This document shows positions 1-10,550 of a stretch of DNA of 41,795 nt, one piece after another. The stretch comes from Alphaproteobacteria bacterium (lineage in GTDB: Bacteria; Pseudomonadota; Alphaproteobacteria; UBA828). The stretch lies in contig JAJEEP010000075.1 of assembly GCA_022820945.1 (NCBI GenBank), positions 1 to 41,795 on the forward strand, written 5' to 3'. Within the stretch, counting starts at the first letter, position 1, and each line of letters starts with the position of its first letter. The notes below the pieces were generated by a model, which saw only the letters and a list, made by a program, of their open reading frames with translations, was not told the DNA's origin and did no database searches. A program made the translations under genes and the position numbers.

Positions 1-124
1 ATCCACCGCACGAGGACCCGTCTGATGAGCTGACAGAATCTCACAGAATGTGGGGCCATGTTGGAATCGACCGAGAAAAATATCATCCTGAATCAATGGG
101 CTACGGAACACAGGAAGCGGAAAA

Positions 125-1123
125 GTGCCAACTTGGGTCGAGGCCGTCGATCCAGCCATCGTCGATTTCGCCCGGCTCGCGACGCCGGAGCAGCTCTCCG
201 AGGTACTCTTCGGGTACGGCATCCGGGACCATCGCGCGATCGGTCACAAGGCCATCGCGGCGCAGAACGTGCACCGCTTGCTGCCGATTGTCGGGCCCGA
301 ACACGCGCCTCCCGTGCTTCGCTCGCTCGCCGCCGCACTTCAGAACCATGGCAGCGGCCCGAGCCCTGCCACACGCGACTTGCCCGCCGATCGAACCTGG
401 CGTGAGTTCCGGGCGGTGCTTGGTGAGATCCCGCGGACCTGGAAACAGGGCCGCCGAGACGACACCGCGCGCAACGAACTGGTCCGCACGCTCCGCGATG
501 TCTCGGCTCTCGACGCAGGGAGGGCGGTGATCGATCTCCTGAGACACGGTGTGTCCACCGAGTCCATATGGGAGGCCCTCTTCGCTACGGCTGCGGAGTT
601 GGTGCTGAGACGGCCGTCGGTAGTTCCGGTGCACGCCCAGACATCCGCCAATGCGCTTTACTACGTGTTCCGGCACGCGCGCGCCGAGGAGACGCAGCTT
701 CTGGCGCTCCTGCAGTCGGCCGCGTTCATGCCGGGCTTCCGCCGACGCGTCGGCAACGCGCGGCCCGATCTGCGGATCGAGGATCTGGAACCGCTCGCGG
801 TCTCCGGCAGCGGCGCGGACGCGTTGCGGGAGGCGTTCTCCGAGATTCCGCACGATCGTATCGCCGGTGCTCGCAAGGCGTTGCACTACCTGCAACACGG
901 CGGCTCAGCGGACGCGTTCGCCGCCAGTGTACGCCGGCACCTCGCACACAACGGCCGGTACGCCCACGACTACAAGTTCACCGAGGCAGCCCTGGAGAAT
1001 TGCCGTGACATGGCACCCACCCCGTGGCGGGACCGGATTCTCGCCGCCTCGATGGCATACTTCACCGGGCCCGCGAAGGCGCCGAGCCCCGTTGTTCAAG
1101 AGGCGCTGCAGTTACTCAGTTAG
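125..1123 (+). CDS. Uncharacterised helical, His-bearing protein
   Basis: 332 residues from a GTG start preceded by AGGAAG about 8 nt upstream; an in-frame stop at 89-91 excludes a much longer protein. I do not recognise the family with certainty. The sequence is nearly all alpha-helical and soluble, with no signal peptide. Histidines sit in conserved-looking contexts: GHK at residues 40-42, H50, HAQT at 170-173, H184 and HDYKF at 281-285. The spacing recalls helical metal- or cofactor-binding oxygenase-like proteins (questin-oxidase-like proteins came to mind), but that is a guess. It stands alone, convergent with the kinase gene, with a short hairpin between them. Confidence 0.7.
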   Translation: MPTWVEAVDPAIVDFARLATPEQLSEVLFGYGIRDHRAIGHKAIAAQNVHRLLPIVGPEHAPPVLRSLAAALQNHGSGPSPATRDLPADRTWREFRAVLGEIPRTWKQGRRDDTARNELVRTLRDVSALDAGRAVIDLLRHGVSTESIWEALFATAAELVLRRPSVVPVHAQTSANALYYVFRHARAEETQLLALLQSAAFMPGFRRRVGNARPDLRIEDLEPLAVSGSGADALREAFSEIPHDRIAGARKALHYLQHGGSADAFAASVRRHLAHNGRYAHDYKFTEAALENCRDMAPTPWRDRILAASMAYFTGPAKAPSPVVQEALQLLS

Positions 1124-1147
1124 CGACAATCGGAGTTTTCGGGGCAT

Positions 1148-1165
1148 GGCCGGAGACGACCGGCC
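1148..1165. terminator. Hairpin between convergent genes
   Basis: GGCCGG-AGACGA-CCGGCC is a perfect 6-bp inverted repeat in the 84-nt gap between the converging genes ending at 1123 (+) and 1208 (-). There is no clear T-run on either side, so a bidirectional terminator is only inferred from position. Confidence 0.3.
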
Positions 1166-1207
1166 TGCTGCGAAACGAGTCGGATCTGGCGCACGTCGGC
1201 GAGGCGT

Positions 1208-2233
1208 TCAGGGAGGGCCGGCGCGGTAGCCGTAGGGGGAGGTCTCCGCCTCGCACGCCTGCCAGGTGCCGATGGTGCCGGTGGTGTCGAGGCTCTCCAG
1301 GCACAGTGCCGCCACGGAGACCGCGAGCTTGAGGCCGCGCGGCACCGGCCACCCTTCGTGCAGGCCGTAGACAAGCCCGGCCGCGAAGGCGTCGCCTGCG
1401 CCGACCGCGCTCACGATGCGTGAATCGGGCCAGCGCACGGCCGCTTGCGCGTGCAGGGCGCCGTCGGCATCGACCGCGACCCCGCCCTCGGGGAAGTGGA
1501 TCGCCGCCAACTGCCGCACCCCCATCTCGCGGAGCCGCCGGCACGCCCGCCCCGCCGCCTCCCAGTCGAGCACCCCCTGGGGGCGAATCTCGATCTCCGT
1601 CACCGCCTCGCCCTCCAGGTCGTTGATGACGATGCTGTCGAGCAGGGGAAGGCACGGCCGCACGATGGGGCGCAGGATGTCGCCATCCAGGCTCGCCATC
1701 TCCATGTTCGTGCGGAAGCCAAGCGCGCGGGCGCGCGCAAGGACCCGCGTCCAGCCATTGCCGCCGTCCGGATGCGGCCGGTCCAGGCGCGGGTGCAGGC
1801 CGGGGGCGCCCAGGTGGAAGATGCGGCCGTGTGACGCGGCGGGATCGGCGTGGCTCTCGTCCAGCAGGTCCGCGGTTCCGCGGAAGAAGAAGAAGGTCCG
1901 GCGCCCGGTCGCCTGCGACGCCAGCACCTCGACGTAGACCTGCGGCGCCTCGCGGGTCAGCGTCATGCCGTCCGTCGAGATGCCGTGCCGGGCGAGCGCA
2001 TCGAGGACCACCTGGCCGTTCTCGTCGTCGCCGATAAGGCCGTGGCACTCGACCCGCATGCCCGGATCCAGCCGGCGCAGGTTCGCCGCGATGTTGTAGC
2101 CCGGACCGCCGGCCGCGAGATGGCGGTCGGCGATGAAGGTTGTCTGGTCCTCGGGCGGATAGTGCTCGATGGCGAGATTGTGGTCGGTGATGAACGACCC
2201 GAAGGTCAATACGCCGTTTCTTGACTCCGCCAT
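1208..2233 (-). CDS. PfkB-family carbohydrate/nucleoside kinase
   Basis: 341-residue cytoplasmic ribokinase-fold kinase that should phosphorylate a sugar or nucleoside imported by the adjacent ABC system. The substrate-binding motif AGGPGYN is at residues 41-47, and the PfkB signature GAGDAFAAGL is at 278-287 with D281 as the likely catalytic base. The reading frame is open further upstream, but that part lies inside the aldolase gene. I chose the ATG at 2233 because it gives the natural family N-terminus (a beta strand, VLTFGSFITD). It lies 40 bp after the aldolase stop, so the two are probably co-transcribed. The pairing resembles kinase-then-aldolase cleavage of a phosphorylated sugar. The substrate cannot be read from sequence. 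Confidence 0.88.
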   Translation of the reverse strand: MAESRNGVLTFGSFITDHNLAIEHYPPEDQTTFIADRHLAAGGPGYNIAANLRRLDPGMRVECHGLIGDDENGQVVLDALARHGISTDGMTLTREAPQVYVEVLASQATGRRTFFFFRGTADLLDESHADPAASHGRIFHLGAPGLHPRLDRPHPDGGNGWTRVLARARALGFRTNMEMASLDGDILRPIVRPCLPLLDSIVINDLEGEAVTEIEIRPQGVLDWEAAGRACRRLREMGVRQLAAIHFPEGGVAVDADGALHAQAAVRWPDSRIVSAVGAGDAFAAGLVYGLHEGWPVPRGLKLAVSVAALCLESLDTTGTIGTWQACEAETSPYGYRAGPP

Positions 2234-2273
2234 CTGTCGCGCCTTCGCTCTGCCTCCGGTCGTCTCGTGCCGT

Positions 2274-3269
2274 TCACATCCCGGCCAGGAGGGCCGGCTC
2301 GGTGATCCGGAGGTCCTCGTCGAGGGCACGGGCCGGCACGAGGCCGTCCGCCCGAATTGCGTCGTGGTACGCCTGGACGGCCTCCTCGGGCGACAGCTCT
2401 CCGTCGACCACCCGCCGCATATGACGGACCATCTCCAGGGGAGACTCCGCGAGCTTGATCTTGCGGCCGAAGAGGGCCACCCGGGCGCCGTCCCGCTGGG
2501 CATCGCTAAGGAGCTGGAAGGTGTCCCGGTTGGTCCCCGCCGCCCCGCCGAGGATTCCCACGACCAGCTCGGGGTCGTAGGAGCAGAGCTCGGTCATCGC
2601 GCGCGGCCCGTTGTAGGCGATCTTGAGGAAGAGGGGCCGCTCCGCCCGCGTCAGCCCCGCGAGGCAGCGGATGATGCAGTCCCCGACGTAGGCGCCGGTC
2701 TCCTCCAGCGAGGCGAGGCCCGCGTCGACGTTGGGGTTGAACACCTCCAGGAAGTAGCGCATGCCGCTCCGCTCCGCGTCCTCGCGGAAGTCCGCGAACG
2801 CCTCGAGACTTCGCAGGTCGTCGTCCACGCTGTTGTTGAAGGTGATCGAGTAGAGACAGAGGTCGCACCCGAGCTCGCGCGCGCGGTTGAGCGAAGCAGT
2901 GCGGAACGGCCGCGACGGCTCGCTCGCGTAGCCGCCTCCCCGCACGCCCCAGATGTCCGTTGTGTCGTTGGCGCGAATGGCGGGGGTGACCGGCGAGCTC
3001 TCGAAGCCCTCCGTCCCGATGCGCTCCAGGGTCGAAGACGAGACCAGCATCACATCCACGATTCCCTGGCTGGTGATCGCCCGGATCTCGTCGAGGTACC
3101 CGGCGAGCGGCCTGACCGTGTCGAGCGGTCGCCCGTCCGTGCCGCGCTCCGGGCCGGGGGCGGGCCGCCCGCCACCCATGTCGGCGTCCTTGGCGTCCGC
3201 GATGATGAAGTCGGTCCTCGCGCCGCTTCCCCGCAGGATTGCGCCGAGCTTTCGATCCAGTGTCTTCAT
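2274..3269 (-). CDS. Putative class I (Schiff-base) aldolase, TIM barrel
   Basis: 331 residues from the ATG at 3269 (an in-frame ATG at 3320 would add 17 Arg/Thr-rich residues that do not look natural). The pattern is that of DeoC/LacD/FbaB-like class I aldolases. A beta strand carries FLEVF (E175), and K216 in FLKIAYNGP is the likely Schiff-base lysine. GILGGAAGTN (238-247) is a phosphate-loop-like segment, and ALFGRKI (265-271) matches the GRNI-type strand of FbaB/LsrF. It sits between the nucleoside/sugar ABC genes and the PfkB kinase, so it probably cleaves the phosphorylated import product. Family placement is from motif reading only; the exact substrate is unknown. Confidence 0.7.
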   Translation of the reverse strand: MKTLDRKLGAILRGSGARTDFIIADAKDADMGGGRPAPGPERGTDGRPLDTVRPLAGYLDEIRAITSQGIVDVMLVSSSTLERIGTEGFESSPVTPAIRANDTTDIWGVRGGGYASEPSRPFRTASLNRARELGCDLCLYSITFNNSVDDDLRSLEAFADFREDAERSGMRYFLEVFNPNVDAGLASLEETGAYVGDCIIRCLAGLTRAERPLFLKIAYNGPRAMTELCSYDPELVVGILGGAAGTNRDTFQLLSDAQRDGARVALFGRKIKLAESPLEMVRHMRRVVDGELSPEEAVQAYHDAIRADGLVPARALDEDLRITEPALLAGM

Positions 3270-3514
3270 GCAGGTGGTTCCCCAAGGTCGTGTCGTCCGC
3301 CTCGTTCCGCGACGCATCAATGGACCGGATTCTCAGGATTCGCAATTCCCGGCGCATTCAAGCCGAAAGATAGGTGGAACAACATGTCGGTCGACGTTGC
3401 TGTGACGGTAAAGGTGCGGTCGTTGTCGAGTTCGGTGTCGCTGCGGGCCCCACCGCATGCGAAACGAGAGACCGTGCGGCGAGTGGATGCGATCCTGTCC
3501 GGTCCGGTAGCGCT

Positions 3515-4453
3515 TTACCGTTGCCCGCGCACGTAGGGCAGGCCCAGCGCAGCCGGCAGGCTCGCGCGCCGGGCGAACAGCACCAGCACGATCATCACCA
3601 TGAGGAAGGGCAGCATCTGCACCACGTCCGTCGGCACGTTGACGCCGCCAACCTGGAGCGCGGTGGTGAGCGAGAGGCTCGCGCCGAAGAGGAAGGCTCC
3701 GATCAGCACCCAGATCGGCCGCCCGCGCGCGAGCATCGCCAGCACGATGGCGATGAAGCCCGCGCCCCCGGTCATGAAGGGCACGAAGATTCCGGCGCCG
3801 ATCATCGCCATGTAGGCGCCGCCCATCCCGGCCATCGCGCCGGTGAAGAGCACCGACCAGGTGCGGGTCGCGGTCACGCTGATGCCGGCCGCGTCCAGCG
3901 CATCAGGCTTGTCTCCCGCCGCCTGCAGGTTGAGCCCGACATGGGTGTTGCGGAAGAGATAGGCGAGAACCAGCACCAGGAATACCGCGATGTAGACCAT
4001 CGGGTGCCGGGCGAAGAGGCTCGGCCCGACGATCGGAATCTCGCTCAGTCCCGGAATGTCCAGGGTCTCGACGCGCGGCAGGCGCGGATAGGTGCGGCTG
4101 AACTGCACGTGGTGGAGGAGGGCGGTGATGCCGTCCGCGCCGAGGGTGAGCGCGATCCCGATCACGATCTGGTTGAGGCCAAGCCGCACACAGAAGAGCG
4201 CCATCAGCATCGCCATCACGAGGCCGGCGGCGGCGCCTGCGAGGAAGCCGAGCCAGAGCGAGTTCGTGCCGAAGGCGGTGGCGAAGCCGGCGTAGGCGCC
4301 GAACAGCATCATCCCCTCGATGCCGATGTTGAGGACTCCGGCCTTCTCCGACACCTGCTCGCCGAGGCCCGCCAGCAGCAGCGGCACGCCGGCCGCGACC
4401 GCGCCCGCGATCAGCGAGATCAGGAAGGCGTCGCTGAGCAGGCCCTGCGACAT
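3515..4453 (-). CDS. ABC transporter permease, NupQ/YufQ-like
   Basis: 312-residue polytopic inner-membrane permease of the BPD_transp_2 family that accompanies BMP-type binding proteins (Bacillus NupNOPQ guanosine importer type). Diagnostic segments are NIGIEGMMLFGAYAGF near residue 42 and many Gly/Ala-rich transmembrane helices (about 8). It starts at ATG 4453, 6 nt after the preceding permease stop, indicating translational coupling in a tight operon. It should form the membrane channel as a heterodimer with the product of 4460-5545. A 245-nt gap separates it from the aldolase gene, which may have its own promoter. Confidence 0.9.
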   Translation of the reverse strand: MSQGLLSDAFLISLIAGAVAAGVPLLLAGLGEQVSEKAGVLNIGIEGMMLFGAYAGFATAFGTNSLWLGFLAGAAAGLVMAMLMALFCVRLGLNQIVIGIALTLGADGITALLHHVQFSRTYPRLPRVETLDIPGLSEIPIVGPSLFARHPMVYIAVFLVLVLAYLFRNTHVGLNLQAAGDKPDALDAAGISVTATRTWSVLFTGAMAGMGGAYMAMIGAGIFVPFMTGGAGFIAIVLAMLARGRPIWVLIGAFLFGASLSLTTALQVGGVNVPTDVVQMLPFLMVMIVLVLFARRASLPAALGLPYVRGQR

Positions 4454-4459
4454 GGCCCG

Positions 4460-5545
4460 TCAGTCCCGAGCCGCCATTTGGCGGCGCTGGCCGAGCCACT
4501 CGGTGAGCGCTAGGAAGATCAGCATGAGCGCTACCAGCACCAGGATGAAGTAGTTGGGCAGCCCCGCCTTGCGCGACGCGGTCTCGCCGCCGATGGAGAG
4601 CACGGCGAAGAAGAAGACAAAGCCGATCACTGCGATGCCGTTGAAGCGGGCGAGGAAGACCAGGGGAATGATCATCAGGCCGTAGGCCGGGTTCCAGTCG
4701 GCCCGCACGTTGCCCCAGACGCCGAGGATTTCGACCGAGCCGGCGAGCCCGGCGAGCCCGGCGCTCAGCGCGAACACGGCGACCATGAGCGCGCCGAGCG
4801 GCAGCCCCACGTGCACCGCCGCCCGCGGGTTCGCGCCCACGAGCCGCAGACGCAGGCCGAACGACGTCCGCGTCATCAGCCAGTGGATGAACAGGATTAC
4901 CGCGAGGCCGACAATGACGCCGACGTTGATCGTGCTGCCGAAGAGGCGCGGCAGGCGATCGTCGGTCGCCAGCGTCTCGGTCTGCGGCACCGTGGTGGTG
5001 GGATCGTCGAAGGGCAGCTTGATGAGCACGTTGGCCGCACTGATACCCAGGAAGCTCATCATCAGCGTGGTGACGATCTCGTTGACCCCGTAGTAGGCCT
5101 TGAGCAGCGCCGGCAGCAGCGACCAGACGGCGCCTACGGCCATCGCCACCAGCATCACCAGCGGCAGCACCAGCCAGACAGGCAGCACCGTGACCAGCGC
5201 CGGCGCAAGCGCGGCGGCGATCACTGCGGCCAGCAGAAACTGCCCGTCGACACCGAGGTTCCAGAGGCCGGCACGGAAGGCGACGATCAGGCTCGCGCCG
5301 AGCAAGAGCAGCGGCGCGCAGCGGGTGATCGTGTCCTGCAACCCGATCCAGCTCAGCAGGCCACGCTTGACGATGTTGTAGTAGAAGGCGCCGGGGTCGG
5401 CGCCGAGGACCAGCAGGATCAGCGCGCCGACGCCGAGCGCGAGCACGATGGGCAGCAGCGCCGCCGCAATCGGCGTGGCCCAACGGCGCCACGCCTGCAG
5501 ACCGGAGGCGTACAGCCCTTCCTCGGCGATCGGCGCGTGCGTCAT
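4460..5545 (-). CDS. ABC transporter permease, NupP/YufP-like
   Basis: 361-residue inner-membrane permease. After a short cytoplasmic N-terminus come about 9-10 hydrophobic helices. The hallmark segments are WNLGVDGQFLLAAV and GVNEIVTTLMMS, the latter being typical of the longer permease of BMP/nucleoside-type ABC importers. It starts 7 nt after the ATPase stop codon and ends 6 nt before the second permease, so the three are surely one transcription unit. It pairs with the product of 3515-4453. Confidence 0.9.
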   Translation of the reverse strand: MTHAPIAEEGLYASGLQAWRRWATPIAAALLPIVLALGVGALILLVLGADPGAFYYNIVKRGLLSWIGLQDTITRCAPLLLLGASLIVAFRAGLWNLGVDGQFLLAAVIAAALAPALVTVLPVWLVLPLVMLVAMAVGAVWSLLPALLKAYYGVNEIVTTLMMSFLGISAANVLIKLPFDDPTTTVPQTETLATDDRLPRLFGSTINVGVIVGLAVILFIHWLMTRTSFGLRLRLVGANPRAAVHVGLPLGALMVAVFALSAGLAGLAGSVEILGVWGNVRADWNPAYGLMIIPLVFLARFNGIAVIGFVFFFAVLSIGGETASRKAGLPNYFILVLVALMLIFLALTEWLGQRRQMAARD

Positions 5546-5552
5546 CGTGCGA

Positions 5553-7136
<1,584 letters not shown>

Positions 7137-7254
7137 GGTCAGGCCACCTTGCTACCGGTCAGGCTGGCGGCACTGAGCCGGCCGCCGGAAAAGGGCAGGC
7201 GCGCCCGACGTGCGAACCGTCGCCGCCGGGCGCCGCCTGCGTTCTCTATGTGCG

Positions 7255-8298
7255 CTACTCAGCCGCGTCGACCGACGACATCAGAGCGCGGACCTCCGTG
7301 GCTTCCCAAACCGCGGGCACCTCGATGTCGCCCGCGATGATCTGGGCCCGGACATCCATCAGCCCCGCCCACATCTCGTCCGAGATGTGCGCCGTCCGCA
7401 GCAGCTGCACCGAATCGTCCGCAAGCTGGATGGCGTAGCCGACGGTGCCGAACGTGCCGCTCTTCAGGTCTTCGACCATCGCGCTGTAGACCGGCACCAT
7501 GTTCCAGACCACCGACGAGAGCAGGTGGCCCTTGTCGATCTCGCTCTTGTCGCCGATCACGTCGATGAACAGCACCTTGCCGCCGTCGGCCGCAGGCACC
7601 GTCTCCACCGCCTGGAGCATGCCGAAGGTGGAGCCGTCGCCCTGGCCGAAGACGATATCGGCACCGGCCGCAATCACCGATTCCGTGACCCGCTTGCCGC
7701 CTGCGGCATCGGCATAGGCCGCAGGTCCGATCACCGCGTAAAGCAGATTCACGTCCGGATTGGCCGCGCGCGCGCCCATGGCGAAGCCGGCGGACTGCGA
7801 GTTCCACGACGGCGGCTCGCCGGAGACGACGATACCGAGCGTGCCGGTGCGCGAGAGCTGCGCCGCCAGCATGCCGGCCATATAGGCGCCGTCATGCCCG
7901 CTCAGCGTGTAGTCGGCAACCAGACCCGGCACCATGTCTTCGGGCCTGTCCACGATCGCCACCGCAACCCCGGTTTCGGCGGCAATCTCGGGTGCCGCGG
8001 TGTTATAGCCGCTGGCATGGGCGATCATCAGGTCGGCGCCTTCGGCCGCGAGCTCGCGCAGCGTCGGCCTTACGTCGCCGTAACCGAGGCCCTCGGCCGC
8101 GATCACCTCGAGGCCCATGGCCTCGCCGACCGCCCGGGTCGCGTCGACGCCCTGCTGGTTCCAGCCGAAGTCGGTGCCCTGCTCGGGCACCAGCACCGCA
8201 ATCGTGTCGATCTCCTGCGCCTGGACGCCGGTGATCACCGCGGCCAGACCGATCGCTGCGAGCGCCGATACGGCCATTCTGTGCAACTTGGGTGTCAT
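7255..8298 (-). CDS. BMP-family ABC substrate-binding protein
   Basis: 347 residues. An N-terminal Sec signal (residues 1 to about 27, ending GVQAQ) gives a soluble periplasmic protein; no lipobox Cys is seen. The mature N-terminus (IAVLVPEQGTDFGWNQQG) and later HASGYN, YTLSGHDGAYMAGMLAA and FGQGDGST are typical of the Bmp/PnrA-like/Med family, which binds nucleosides or related sugars. ATG 8298 is preceded by AGGGGAGAA, a strong RBS. It is the expected partner of the ATPase and two permeases downstream. The ligand cannot be told from sequence. Confidence 0.9.
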   Translation of the reverse strand: MTPKLHRMAVSALAAIGLAAVITGVQAQEIDTIAVLVPEQGTDFGWNQQGVDATRAVGEAMGLEVIAAEGLGYGDVRPTLRELAAEGADLMIAHASGYNTAAPEIAAETGVAVAIVDRPEDMVPGLVADYTLSGHDGAYMAGMLAAQLSRTGTLGIVVSGEPPSWNSQSAGFAMGARAANPDVNLLYAVIGPAAYADAAGGKRVTESVIAAGADIVFGQGDGSTFGMLQAVETVPAADGGKVLFIDVIGDKSEIDKGHLLSSVVWNMVPVYSAMVEDLKSGTFGTVGYAIQLADDSVQLLRTAHISDEMWAGLMDVRAQIIAGDIEVPAVWEATEVRALMSSVDAAE

Positions 8299-8415
8299 CG
8301 TCGGTTCTCCCCTTGCTACGGTGACGTGGGCCTCCGCCGCGCCGAACTGCGACGGAGGCCCGTTCGTTCACGGCACCGGACGGGCATCCGCACGCCGCGC
8401 CCGGCCTGGGTACGG

Positions 8416-9396
8416 TTACAGAAGCTCCATGTCGCTCAGCAGCTTCTGGATCTCGGGTTCGTTCATGTTATCCAGCGTCACCACCGCCGCCGGAATGGCC
8501 ACGACGCGGGGCTCGATCGTCTCGCCCTTGATGATCTTGTCCAAGGTGTAGACGCCGTCATAGCCCATCTTGAACGGGTCCTGCAGGATGAGAGCGTCGA
8601 TGTAACCCTCCTTGAACAGCTCGAACTCTTCGGCCGAGCTGTCGAAGGCGACGATGCGGAGGTCGAGCTCCCGCTGCTTGGCAAGCTGACCCGCGCCGGT
8701 GCCGGCACCGTCACAGGCGCCATAGAAGCCGACGAGATCGGGGTTGCCGGTGTGCATGTCGGTTGCGATGTTCAGTGCCTTGGCCGGCTTGCATTCCGAG
8801 TACTGCACCGGCAGCACCTCGATGTCGGGATAGTTCTTCATCTCCTCGACGAAGCCGTTCTCGCGCTCGTACCCCGTCTGGGAGCCGGCGGTGATGCCGA
8901 TATCGCCGACCTTGCCCTTGCCGCCGATCAGCCCGGCCAGGTGCTCCGCAGCAGCCCTGGCGGCGCCGATGTTGTCGGTGGCGATGTAGGCGAGCGAGGT
9001 GTCGGGGTCGATGCCGGAGTCGACCGTGATCACCGGCACGCCGGCCTCGATGGCCTTGGTCACCGGGTCGGACAGCGCCTTGGCGTCGGTCGCGGCGATG
9101 AGAATGCCGTCGATCCTGCGCGTCACCATGTCGTTGACCAGGTTGATCTGGCCCGCGATCTGAGTCTGGTCCTGGGTGCCGACATAGAGGACCTCGTAGC
9201 CGAGCTCCGCGCCGGCCTTCTCCGCGCCTCGCTTGATGGCGAGCCAGAACGACGAATCGGTCGATTTCGGGATCCATGCCAGCGTCTTGTCTGCCGCGAA
9301 CGCGTCGGAGCCGAACCCTGCCGCCGACACTGCGGCAATCACGGCGGCCGCGGCCACCGCGCGTAGAGACCTGATGACGGGTACGCGCATTTTCAT
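8416..9396 (-). CDS. Sugar ABC substrate-binding protein, RbsB-like
   Basis: 326 residues: a Sec signal peptide of about 34 residues ending in SDAFAA, then a type I periplasmic-binding fold of the ribose/galactose family. Segments such as IPKSTDSSFWLAIKRGAEKA, LIAATDAKALSDPVTKAIEAG and VPVITVDSGID fit the two-lobed fold with alternating strands and helices. The ATG at 9396 has GGGAGGAG 6 nt upstream. It lies between the BMP gene and the RbsC-like permease gene and should feed that permease. It belongs to a different family from the BMP protein of the same locus. Confidence 0.92.
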   Translation of the reverse strand: MKMRVPVIRSLRAVAAAAVIAAVSAAGFGSDAFAADKTLAWIPKSTDSSFWLAIKRGAEKAGAELGYEVLYVGTQDQTQIAGQINLVNDMVTRRIDGILIAATDAKALSDPVTKAIEAGVPVITVDSGIDPDTSLAYIATDNIGAARAAAEHLAGLIGGKGKVGDIGITAGSQTGYERENGFVEEMKNYPDIEVLPVQYSECKPAKALNIATDMHTGNPDLVGFYGACDGAGTGAGQLAKQRELDLRIVAFDSSAEEFELFKEGYIDALILQDPFKMGYDGVYTLDKIIKGETIEPRVVAIPAAVVTLDNMNEPEIQKLLSDMELL

Positions 9397-9447
9397 GGTT
9401 CTCCTCCCTGCAATAGCACACTCGCCGTTGCCCGGCGCGTGGCCTCG

Positions 9448-10473
9448 TTATTGTTCTCCACCGCGCCTCAGACGCCGCCAATTGTCGATGTAGACGGCTG
9501 CGATGAGGATAGCACCGATGGCCACTAGCTGCCAGAAGGCGTAGACGCCGAGCACGTTCAGCCCGTTGCGCAGCGTGGCGATGATGAGCGCCCCGATCCA
9601 CGAGGCGATCAGGCTGCCCTGGCCGCCGAAGAGGCTGGTTCCACCGATCACCACGGCGGCGATCGAGTCGAGCTCGTAGCCCACGCCGCCCGCCGGCTGG
9701 CCGCTGCCGATGCGCGAGGCTTCGGTGAGTCCGGCAATCCCGGCGGTGACGCCGCTCAGGCCGTAGATCAGGATCAGGTAGAGCGGGACATTGACGCCGG
9801 AAACCTTGGTCGCCTGCTCGTTGCTTCCGATCGAGACGGTGTAGCGGCCGAGCCGGGTACGGAGCAGCACGAACACGCCGACCGCGTAGAGCCCGAGCGT
9901 GGCGATCGTCGGCACCGGTACCACCCCCCAGACCCGGCCTTGGCCGAGAACCTCGAAGCCGTCCGCCACCCTGAAGATGGGAATGCCTTCGGTGATGATC
10001 AGAGCGTATCCGCGGGCGATTCCCATCATGCCGAGGGTCGCGACGAAGGGCGGGATGCGCAGATAGCCGACCGCGACCCCGTTGGCCGCGCCGAAGAAGG
10101 CGCCGACGACGATCCCGGCGATGACGCCGGCGCCGAGGCCGTATCCCGCGTCCATCACCATGGTGGACGTGACCGCGGAGGCGGCGAGGATCGCGCCGAC
10201 CGAGAGATCGATCCCCTTGGAGAGGATGACGAAGGTCTGCCCCACCGCGATCAGTGCGATCACGGCGGCCTGGACGGTGATCTCGAACAGGTTGCTGACG
10301 GTGAAGAAATAGGGCGAGAGCTGCGACAGGATCAGCCACAGCAGGAGCAGAATGCCGGCGGTGAAGACGGTGGGGTTCTCGATGATGGCGCGCTCCAGCG
10401 CGCCAAGGAGACGTCCGGCCGGCGATTTGGGGTCCAGGCCCAGGAGGCGGGTCGTCAGGTCGGGGCGAACCAA
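9448..10473 (-). CDS. Sugar ABC permease, RbsC-like
   Basis: 341-residue BPD_transp_2 permease with about 9-10 transmembrane helices. Family hallmarks are VGQTFVILSKGIDLSVGAIL, PPFVATLGMMGIARG, GSNEQATKVSGV and IAAVVIGGTSLFGGQGS. The start is a TTG at 10473; GAGGG lies 8 nt upstream, which supports it. It is the first gene of the minus-strand locus, 51 bp before the RbsB-like gene. No RbsA-type ATPase follows directly, so it must borrow the tandem ATPase at 5553-7136 or one encoded elsewhere. Confidence 0.92.
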   Translation of the reverse strand: MVRPDLTTRLLGLDPKSPAGRLLGALERAIIENPTVFTAGILLLLWLILSQLSPYFFTVSNLFEITVQAAVIALIAVGQTFVILSKGIDLSVGAILAASAVTSTMVMDAGYGLGAGVIAGIVVGAFFGAANGVAVGYLRIPPFVATLGMMGIARGYALIITEGIPIFRVADGFEVLGQGRVWGVVPVPTIATLGLYAVGVFVLLRTRLGRYTVSIGSNEQATKVSGVNVPLYLILIYGLSGVTAGIAGLTEASRIGSGQPAGGVGYELDSIAAVVIGGTSLFGGQGSLIASWIGALIIATLRNGLNVLGVYAFWQLVAIGAILIAAVYIDNWRRLRRGGEQ

Positions 10474-10503
10474 TGCGTACCCTCGCGCAACGTACCGAAC
10501 GCG

Positions 10504-10532
10504 ACTCTAGGCAAGACAGTCTGGGGGCGCAA
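10504..10532 (-). promoter_or_regulatory. Candidate promoter of the ABC/aldolase/kinase locus
   Basis: On the minus strand TTGCGC (10532-10527) and TAGAGT (10509-10504) are separated by 17 nt, and the -10-like box ends about 30 nt before the TTG start at 10473. The match to sigma-70 is moderate (3/6 and 4/6), so this is a positional suggestion only. Confidence 0.25.
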
Positions 10533-10550
10533 TTTCGGCCCGTTCGGCAT

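Noticed and set aside
2234..2503. 90-residue N-terminal extension of the PfkB kinase
   Set aside because: It lies within the aldolase gene, is Ser/Arg/Pro-rich, and the natural kinase N-terminus starts at 2233.
2169..3536. Plus-strand open frame opposite the aldolase gene
   Set aside because: Antisense shadow with no motif; the aldolase strand has conserved active-site residues.
3903..5492. 529-codon minus-strand frame overlapping both permease genes
   Set aside because: Out-of-frame shadow of the permeases, Arg/Ala-rich, without helices expected for a membrane protein.
7210..9366. Long plus-strand open frame across the BMP and RbsB-like genes
   Set aside because: It is antisense to two clear periplasmic binding proteins with signal peptides and RBSs. 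The product is Arg/His/Gly-rich low-complexity, typical of high-GC shadow frames.
8711..10339. 542-codon minus-strand frame across RbsB- and RbsC-like genes
   Set aside because: Shadow frame; the product is Arg/His/Asp-rich and lacks any family motif, while the other frame gives a permease and a binding protein.
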